DNA of 64,000 nucleotides from contig NZ_BSSQ01000015.1 of NCBI RefSeq assembly GCF_030161375.1, positions 186,001 through 250,000 of the forward strand, given 5' to 3'. Every line of letters starts with the position of its first letter. Positions within the stretch are counted from its first letter, which is position 1. The translations under genes and the position numbers were made by a program. The notes beneath the pieces are model-generated. The model searched no databases. It saw only the letters and a list, made by a program, of their open reading frames with translations, and was not told the origin of the DNA. Origin of the DNA: Paenibacillus glycanilyticus (GTDB lineage Bacteria > Bacillota > Bacilli > Paenibacillales > Paenibacillaceae). Below, piece by piece: positions 59,512-64,000 of this stretch.

Positions 59512-59931
59512 ATGACATTTCAAGTGACGCCCTTTATCATGCTCAACGGAAATGCGAAGGAAGCTATTCAATTTTATGAAATCTCATTAGGCGCAAAAGT
59601 CGTCTTTACGCAAACGTTCGGAGAGGCGCCGGAAGACCCGGAACAACCCGTACCGAATGAAGCCAAAGATCGTTTAGCGCATTCCGTATTAAAAATCGGC
59701 GATTTCGATCTGTTTGTTGCGGATACTTTTCCAGGCAAACCCAATCAGAGCGGCAATCGCGTTCAAATCTGCATCACAACTCCCGATATCGGAATATCAA
59801 ATCGAATTTTCGATGCTTTACAGCAAGGGGGTCATGTCATCATGCCTCTGCAAAAAGTGCACTTTAGCCCAGCCTACGGGATGGTAACGGATAAATTCGG
59901 CGTTACATTCCAAATCTTTACTCAGAGATAA
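59512..59931 (+). CDS. PhnB/VOC-fold protein
   Basis: 139 residues: MTFQVTPFIMLNGNAKEAIQFYEISLGAKVVFTQTFGEAPED and the C-terminal YGMVTDKFGVTFQIFTQ pattern of the PhnB/YjdN-like 3-demethylubiquinone-type VOC group. Substrate unknown. ATG at 59512 follows AAGGAG. Confidence 0.87.
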   Translation: MTFQVTPFIMLNGNAKEAIQFYEISLGAKVVFTQTFGEAPEDPEQPVPNEAKDRLAHSVLKIGDFDLFVADTFPGKPNQSGNRVQICITTPDIGISNRIFDALQQGGHVIMPLQKVHFSPAYGMVTDKFGVTFQIFTQR

Positions 59932-60012
59932 TCAATATATCGAAGCATGCGAAACTTATATCACTAAAAATGTTAGGTATCCGGCATATTCTATGTGCAC
60001 ATTCCCCAAAAT

Positions 60013-60058
60013 AAAAGTCAGTTTTCCTGTTCTCAGGATAACCGACTTTTTGTTTTTT
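60013..60058 (+). terminator. Terminator after PhnB-like gene
   Basis: AAAAGTCAGTTTTCCTG (60013-60029) and CAGGATAACCGACTTTT (60034-60050) form a long imperfect stem followed by a T-rich run. Confidence 0.8.
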
Positions 60059-60158
60059 TGTATTCAGCTATCTTTCCTCGGTACTTCAATACAGTTAATT
60101 ATTTTGAGTTCTTCTCCCCCAGCAACCGGCCGCGGGTCTAAGTTATTTCACTCCACCA

Positions 60159-60932
60159 CTATAATCCCACAGCTGCTTTAACTTGTTCTTGGGACATGAT
60201 TATCTTTCTTATTTTTTCCGATCCGAAGGCGCCTGCATTAAACCCGTTTGCTTTTGGATAGTAAACCATCCGAAAGGATGTACCATCTTGTAGGTGCACG
60301 CGCAGAAAAATACCAGCCTCATGTTTTGTTTTTTCATAAACCGCGTTGAATCCAACATTCGTCAAATTCAAAAGTTCGTATACGAATTCTTCGGATGCTT
60401 CCTTGCTGAAGTCTCCAATTAGACTGCCATCTTTGCTGCTTTCTAGGCTGATTTTCTCTACTTTACCATCGATGTCATATAGTTCTCCAATAGTCGCTGC
60501 TTTCGAGTTATCTTTTACTTCATAGATCTTGTTATTTGCTACGACTCGGAATTCCGATTTGTATCCCTTCAGGGCGTAAACCGCGGTACCAATCGGTAGA
60601 AATGACGCATCCCCGTTCTTCTCCACATGATCCGTACAGGCATGTTCGTTTAACATATACTTGATTTCGCCTACCTTGTCCCCTAGTTGTTCCTCTGTTA
60701 CAGCCTTGGTTCCATCGTAGTTTTGATAATATTTAATGTTGTTGATTATAAGAAAATCTACCCACTCTATTTCAGCCATGCAAGGTTCCGCTGCTTTCTC
60801 TGAGACCGGTTCAGTATCAACAGCATGAGTTCGTGGGGTCACTTCTTCTTTGTCCGTCGTACCACAGCTTGCTAGGATCATCATAAAAAGAAGCAAAAAT
60901 GAGATCTGTCTCATGTTTTTCATCCATCTCAT
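60159..60932 (-). CDS. Lipoprotein of unknown function
   Basis: About 257 residues. The lipoprotein signal has lipobox ILAS-C in LLLFMMILASCGTTDKEE. The mature part is a two-domain beta-rich protein (VDFLIINNIKYYQNYDGTKAVTEEQLGDKVGEIKYMLNEHACTDHV, then LKGYKSEFRVVANNKIYEV). ATG at 60932 follows GAGGTGATT. No family recognised. Confidence 0.78.
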   Translation of the reverse strand: MRWMKNMRQISFLLLFMMILASCGTTDKEEVTPRTHAVDTEPVSEKAAEPCMAEIEWVDFLIINNIKYYQNYDGTKAVTEEQLGDKVGEIKYMLNEHACTDHVEKNGDASFLPIGTAVYALKGYKSEFRVVANNKIYEVKDNSKAATIGELYDIDGKVEKISLESSKDGSLIGDFSKEASEEFVYELLNLTNVGFNAVYEKTKHEAGIFLRVHLQDGTSFRMVYYPKANGFNAGAFGSEKIRKIIMSQEQVKAAVGL

Positions 60933-60938
60933 TGTCAA

Positions 60939-61247
60939 TCACCTCAAACTATATTGACGTGTTTACTGAACTATATGTTACGGATGATAATGTGACCTTA
61001 ATTTAATGGTGGCAGATCTCGGCGAGAATACGCTACATAAGTAAAACCGCCAGGGCACAATGCCTTGGCGGTTAATTTATCGTTGATCTAATGTATATTC
61101 TTTGTCAGCACCTTCAAACGGTCCGACTTAAACAGTTTAGTCATGAATAACAGTTAAACACAATCGATAGTTATTTTTATAGTCTAACCATTACAAAAAC
61201 TTTTAAACCTGTAACGTCTACTTAATGAACGTTCCTCCGAATGATGT
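60939..61247. other. Gap with one hairpin
   Basis: No coding frame of substance. The only strong element is the stem AACCGCCAGGGCA (61045-61057) with TGCCTTGGCGGTT (61061-61073), a terminator-like hairpin with one G-T pair. It may stop transcripts from the gene to the right. Confidence 0.6.
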
Positions 61248-61607
61248 CTAGTTAGTAAAATCGCAGTAAAACCAATGTAAATTAAAAAAGAATTCTTCTA
61301 ATTTCGCATATCCCTTACTACCATCTAACACTCTCTTCCATTGACTTTCTGGTTTATAAGTATCAATATATCTAAATTCTAATTTATTACCTTCTAATTG
61401 TCTCACTAATAACTTAGGACCATTATAAGGATAATTCACCTTGCTTTGAACAATATATAAATCAATAACTGAAGTCCATCCGTAAATGTGGTTAGAATAC
61501 TTAGAATCTCGGATAGAAACCACCAGGTTATAAATACTTAAAAACTTGTTATCACTGCTATTTAATCGTTCATAATCAGAACATATATCATCCCAACTCT
61601 TTATCAT
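61248..61607 (-). CDS. Hypothetical protein
   Basis: 119 residues, AT-rich codons, starting MIKSWDDICSDYERLNSSDNKFLSIYNLVVSIRDSKYSNHI. Aromatic-rich (WTSVIDLYIVQ, FFFNLHWFYCDFTN), soluble. It has the look of small immunity-type or stress proteins, but no family is recognised. ATG at 61607 follows GGAGAGACGTT. Confidence 0.65.
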   Translation of the reverse strand: MIKSWDDICSDYERLNSSDNKFLSIYNLVVSIRDSKYSNHIYGWTSVIDLYIVQSKVNYPYNGPKLLVRQLEGNKLEFRYIDTYKPESQWKRVLDGSKGYAKLEEFFFNLHWFYCDFTN

Positions 61608-61677
61608 AACGTCTCTCCAGATACAAATTTTTATATCCTAGAAGTGATTGAAACTATCCTACTTAATATAACTTAAC

Positions 61678-61710
61678 AAAAAAGCAACCGAACGTTGTAT
61701 TCCGGCTGCT
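61678..61710 (-). terminator. Terminator after 61761-62057 gene
   Basis: AGCAACCG (61683-61690) and CGGCTGCT (61703-61710) form a stem with one wobble pair. On the minus strand six T follow. Confidence 0.72.
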
Positions 61711-61760
61711 GTCGTGTTGTTGAGCTAAAGTTCCTCGTTAGCTTAACTTCCTATTGAATA

Positions 61761-62057
61761 CTATAAGACTTTAACAGAAGCAATTTCCTTCCCAGCCCAT
61801 AATATAAACATATATCCACTGACAAGAAGATGCCAAGGTGCATCATCAACTAGAAAGCGTACATCTGCATAAGTATCCCAAGTGCCTTCAATTAAACTTG
61901 TAATTCTAACAGGTACGGTCCAGGCTTCACCGGTTAACTGTTTACCCTCTATGCTTCCATAGTGCACGATAAGATCTGGTAACCAGGTATTACAGGGATA
62001 TTTGCTTGGATCTTTGTCCCAATGAATTAGAGCTTTGACAAACCGAATGTCTCCCAT
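61761..62057 (-). CDS. Hypothetical protein
   Basis: 98 residues: MGDIRFVKALIHWDKDPSKYPCNTWLPDLIVHYGSIEGKQLTGEAWTVPVRITSL..., ending in VSGYMFILWAGKEIASVKVL. The pattern of strands (VRFLVDDAPWHLLVSGYMFILWAG) resembles a small beta barrel such as the EF-Tu-like hypothetical domain. ATG at 62057 follows TAGGGAGG. It lies 51 nt downstream of the APH-like kinase and may share its transcript. Confidence 0.68.
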   Translation of the reverse strand: MGDIRFVKALIHWDKDPSKYPCNTWLPDLIVHYGSIEGKQLTGEAWTVPVRITSLIEGTWDTYADVRFLVDDAPWHLLVSGYMFILWAGKEIASVKVL

Positions 62058-62108
62058 GTCAACCTCCCTAAGTTGAACTAATGTCTCCCGTTAGAGGAAT
62101 GACATTTC

Positions 62109-63029
62109 TTAATCAGCGAGAGCACGTTTTATGATCGCTTTTGCTTCAGCAACCAACTTTTCATCTTTATAATCAATTGCCTGCATCATGATCAAAATGG
62201 GAATGTATATGGCTAGCAATCGAGCTAATATCTTCGTTTCTTCATCGACATCCCCATATTCTTTGAAAAAGTCTGAACGCGCATCCGGAGGCAAAAAGCT
62301 ATACGCGACATTCAAGTCGCAAGCTGGATGTCCAATATTGATATCTCCCCAGTCGATAATCCCTGAAACTATTCCATTCTCGTCTACCAACATATTTTTA
62401 AAATGAAGGTCTCCATGGAGGAATACGTTTTTGGGTTTCACTTTTTCAGTTCCAAGCTGTTCCAAATAGTTCGATAATTCACGATACTCTTCTTTACTAA
62501 AATGAAGGGCAAGGTCGGAAATGAATTTATGCAACTTTTCTTTACGCATCACAATATCAATCAAATTTCTATGGTCATATTGAACTCCATTTTCTTGGGC
62601 AATTTGCACAGGGAATGCATGTAAGCTTTTTAAAAATTGCGCGAGCGTTGTTGCTGATAACGCACGTTGCTTGTCAGTTAATCCGATTGGAAACTCTCCT
62701 GATAAATAGGGGTAGCCTAGGAAAGGTGCAGGATAATTATAATCCCCTTCCCCAAAAAATAGAGGTAACGAATATGCAATGGAACAATAATCTTTAAGCT
62801 TTGGTAGTATCTTTCCTTCCATCCTTAAACGATTAATTGCAACTTCTCTTCTTGGAAAGCGAAATACATATTCGATCCCCACAAGAAAAACAGTGTTATC
62901 CCAGCCGTATCCTAGTTTTTGTACGCTTTGTGAAGCTAACTGCGGAAACTGACTGCTTATTAATTTATGGGCCAATTCTTCTGATACTTCCCATTCCGCA
63001 TCCCATTGATTCGTACTTCCCATACCCAT
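62109..63029 (-). CDS. Aminoglycoside/macrolide phosphotransferase-family kinase
   Basis: 306 residues with a protein-kinase-like fold. The N-lobe binds ATP (VFLVGIEYVFRFPRREVAINRL), and the C-lobe has the Brenner motif HGDLHFKNMLVD (catalytic Asp) and IIDWGDINIGHPACDL (metal Asp). The organisation is close to macrolide 2'-phosphotransferases (Mph) and APH proteins, but antibiotic resistance is not demonstrated. ATG at 63029 follows GAGGGAG. AT-rich composition. Confidence 0.83.
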   Translation of the reverse strand: MGMGSTNQWDAEWEVSEELAHKLISSQFPQLASQSVQKLGYGWDNTVFLVGIEYVFRFPRREVAINRLRMEGKILPKLKDYCSIAYSLPLFFGEGDYNYPAPFLGYPYLSGEFPIGLTDKQRALSATTLAQFLKSLHAFPVQIAQENGVQYDHRNLIDIVMRKEKLHKFISDLALHFSKEEYRELSNYLEQLGTEKVKPKNVFLHGDLHFKNMLVDENGIVSGIIDWGDINIGHPACDLNVAYSFLPPDARSDFFKEYGDVDEETKILARLLAIYIPILIMMQAIDYKDEKLVAEAKAIIKRALAD

Positions 63030-63165
63030 TTATCGACTCCCTCATGAAAATAGAAAATAGGCTCGACTAGCTTGTTCCATTTACAACATCATATCATTAA
63101 TTTGTTCTTCTGATCGAGAACAGCCTTACCATCTGTTCCTCTATCCGCCCGTTAGCGTAACAAAA

Positions 63166-63189
63166 AAGCAGCCGATATCGACTGCTTTC
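63166..63189 (-). terminator. Terminator after catalase fragment
   Basis: AAGCAGCCGAT / ATCGACTGCTT is nearly perfectly palindromic, with one mismatch pair. On the minus strand T-rich sequence follows. Confidence 0.7.
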
Positions 63190-63218
63190 TGACTACTCCT
63201 CAATATTAAATCTTATCC

Positions 63219-63458
63219 TTAAACCTTGAATACTTTCTTAGTTCCCCAGTCGGACTTGTCTGCGATCGGATCACCCTTGGTACCGATATAGACTGCCGTC
63301 CATAGAACACCAGATGCATTCACATACATCATTCCATTGTCGTGATTAACGAAGTTTTCTCCAAGTCCCGCTTCCATGAGTTGTCTTGGCGTGGCGTCTT
63401 TTGTCAATTTATATACCATTGTGGCAATCATTTCGAGATGTGCGAATTCTTCAGTACA
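63219..63458 (-). pseudogene. Fragment of manganese catalase (CotJC family)
   Basis: The frame reads TEEFAHLEMIATMVYKLTK...GLGENFVNHDNGMMYVNASGVLWTAVYIGTKGDPIAD, an exact internal match in style to CotJC/manganese catalase (with EEFAHLEM carrying metal-ligand Glu and His). About 60 N-terminal residues and the C-terminal half (from where IADLYEDIAAEEK would continue) are missing: a stop lies just upstream, and the frame ends KSDWGTKKVFKV. The gene is thus broken at both ends. The ATG at 63431 is internal. Confidence 0.85.
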
Positions 63459-63642
63459 CTATAGATGTAGGTAAAGAAAAGGAACTATAAAACCAATTTC
63501 AACACTAGACACTTCTTCAAGAATAGTGAGTCTTTAGAGCATTATATTTCCCCATATCCATGAAAAGCCCCCCTTAGTAATGAAGCAAACAAAAAACTGT
63601 CATTTAAAGTACGTTCTACTTTTCTTTCAACTTTTCAAATAT
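63459..63642. other. Short AT-rich gap
   Basis: No coding or structural feature is supported here. It separates the catalase fragment and the lipoprotein remnant. Confidence 0.4.
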
Positions 63643-64000
63643 CTATTTCTCGGCGTCTGTAAAATTGTCATAACTATTTAAATAGGTTATTGCAGCTTGG
63701 TCATCGAGACCCGGAAATTCTTGTTTTGATGCTGATAATATTGTGCAAGTATTAGTTTTACCATTCACTACTATAAAGGAATCACCATCACCAATAACAT
63801 ATAATATGTCCTTTATTTTTTATAGCTAACTACATTTTCTTCTAGTATGTTAGTAACGTGATCATCGCTATACATTGCTAGTTTTAAAGAATCTGGCCAT
63901 TTTCCTATCTGAAATTTTCCGTCACCTACTAATACAACAGTATCCTTACCCACGGGATATTTTTGATCTGTACATCCAGACAACAAACTTTGTAATAGAA
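63643..64000 (-). pseudogene. Frameshifted lipoprotein, N-terminus beyond the right edge
   Basis: From the right edge a frame reads LLQSLLSGCTDQKYPVGKDTVVLVGDGKFQIGKWPDSLKLAMYSDD...NVVSYKK-stop, with a lipobox SLLSG-C. After the T6 run (plus strand 63816-63821) another frame continues as IKDILYVIGDGDSFIVVNGKTNTCTILSASKQEF and ends DNFTDAEK-stop. One extra base in that homopolymer would join both into one protein (YKKIKDILYV). It is either a genuine frameshift, phase-variation slippage or a sequencing error. Confidence 0.72.

Noticed and set aside
1..64000. tRNA, rRNA, CRISPR and prophage genes
   Set aside because: I looked for GTTCGA-type T-loops, rRNA blocks, regular direct repeats and phage structural genes and saw none; a dedicated tRNA or CRISPR search would be needed to be certain.

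Overview
The window looks like a chromosomal segment of an endospore-forming Bacillota of the Paenibacillus type. The evidence is the gene order pyk/accA/accD/dnaE/ytrH/ytrI/ytpI/ytoI, four spore-coat YheC/YheD-type ATP-grasp genes, an S-layer-homology protein, many TTG and GTG starts behind strong AGGAGG ribosome sites, and moderate GC content. The right third is visibly AT-richer, especially around 41.4-44 kb and 58-64 kb. I saw no rRNA, tRNA, CRISPR array, intact transposase or prophage genes.

Layout. 1-8.3 kb (minus strand) is core metabolism and replication: pyruvate kinase (cut by the left edge), both carboxyltransferase subunits of acetyl-CoA carboxylase, a PgpA-like phosphatase and DnaE. 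8.4-9.6 kb (plus) holds the sporulation membrane genes ytrH-ytrI and ytpI. 9.6-12.4 kb is unusually rich in non-coding structure: a 119-bp nested hairpin, a likely leader-peptide attenuator with two terminators ahead of a second-type RsgA GTPase, and a 215-bp hairpin that supplies the last codons of ytoI. 15.2-20.4 kb is a four-gene YheC/YheD operon. 20.6-25.2 kb has an SLH protein, a two-component system and a HAD phosphatase. 25.3-30.7 kb is an osmoprotection block: a BCCT carrier, an OpuA-type glycine betaine ABC transporter, and a divergent GbsR-type regulator with palindromes between.

30.8-41.4 kb is a mosaic of small operons: a VOC/ArsR pair, a second OmpR-type two-component system, a rhodanese with a class V aminotransferase, an AraC regulator with an aldo/keto reductase, and several membrane or unknown proteins. 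42.5-50.5 kb is a metal-homeostasis island: a SmtB/CadC-type repressor, CopC, CopD, a P1B-2 type Zn/Cd/Pb ATPase, a CDF exporter and TatA, with an unknown PspA-like pair inside. Operator-like TGA-N8-TCA palindromes sit in the copC/copD gap and at the ATPase promoter. 50.5-57.3 kb holds regulator/enzyme units (two TetR systems, a LiaS/LiaR-like two-component pair). 57.6-64 kb carries a YtaF/MntP-like membrane protein, small hypothetical proteins, lipoproteins, an APH-like kinase, a broken fragment of a manganese catalase (CotJC family), and a frameshifted lipoprotein running off the right edge.

The most interesting unexplained signals are the leader-peptide attenuator before rsgA, two large hairpin elements, a 91-nt repeat found upstream of both the CDF exporter and the YtaF/MntP-like gene, a promoter/operator palindrome that is the same in both directions between a TetR gene and its target, an inverted 15-bp site pair around araC, and a consensus promoter that would give a leaderless ArsR mRNA. 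All functional calls rest on reading the sequence and on recalled family features; no database search was possible.
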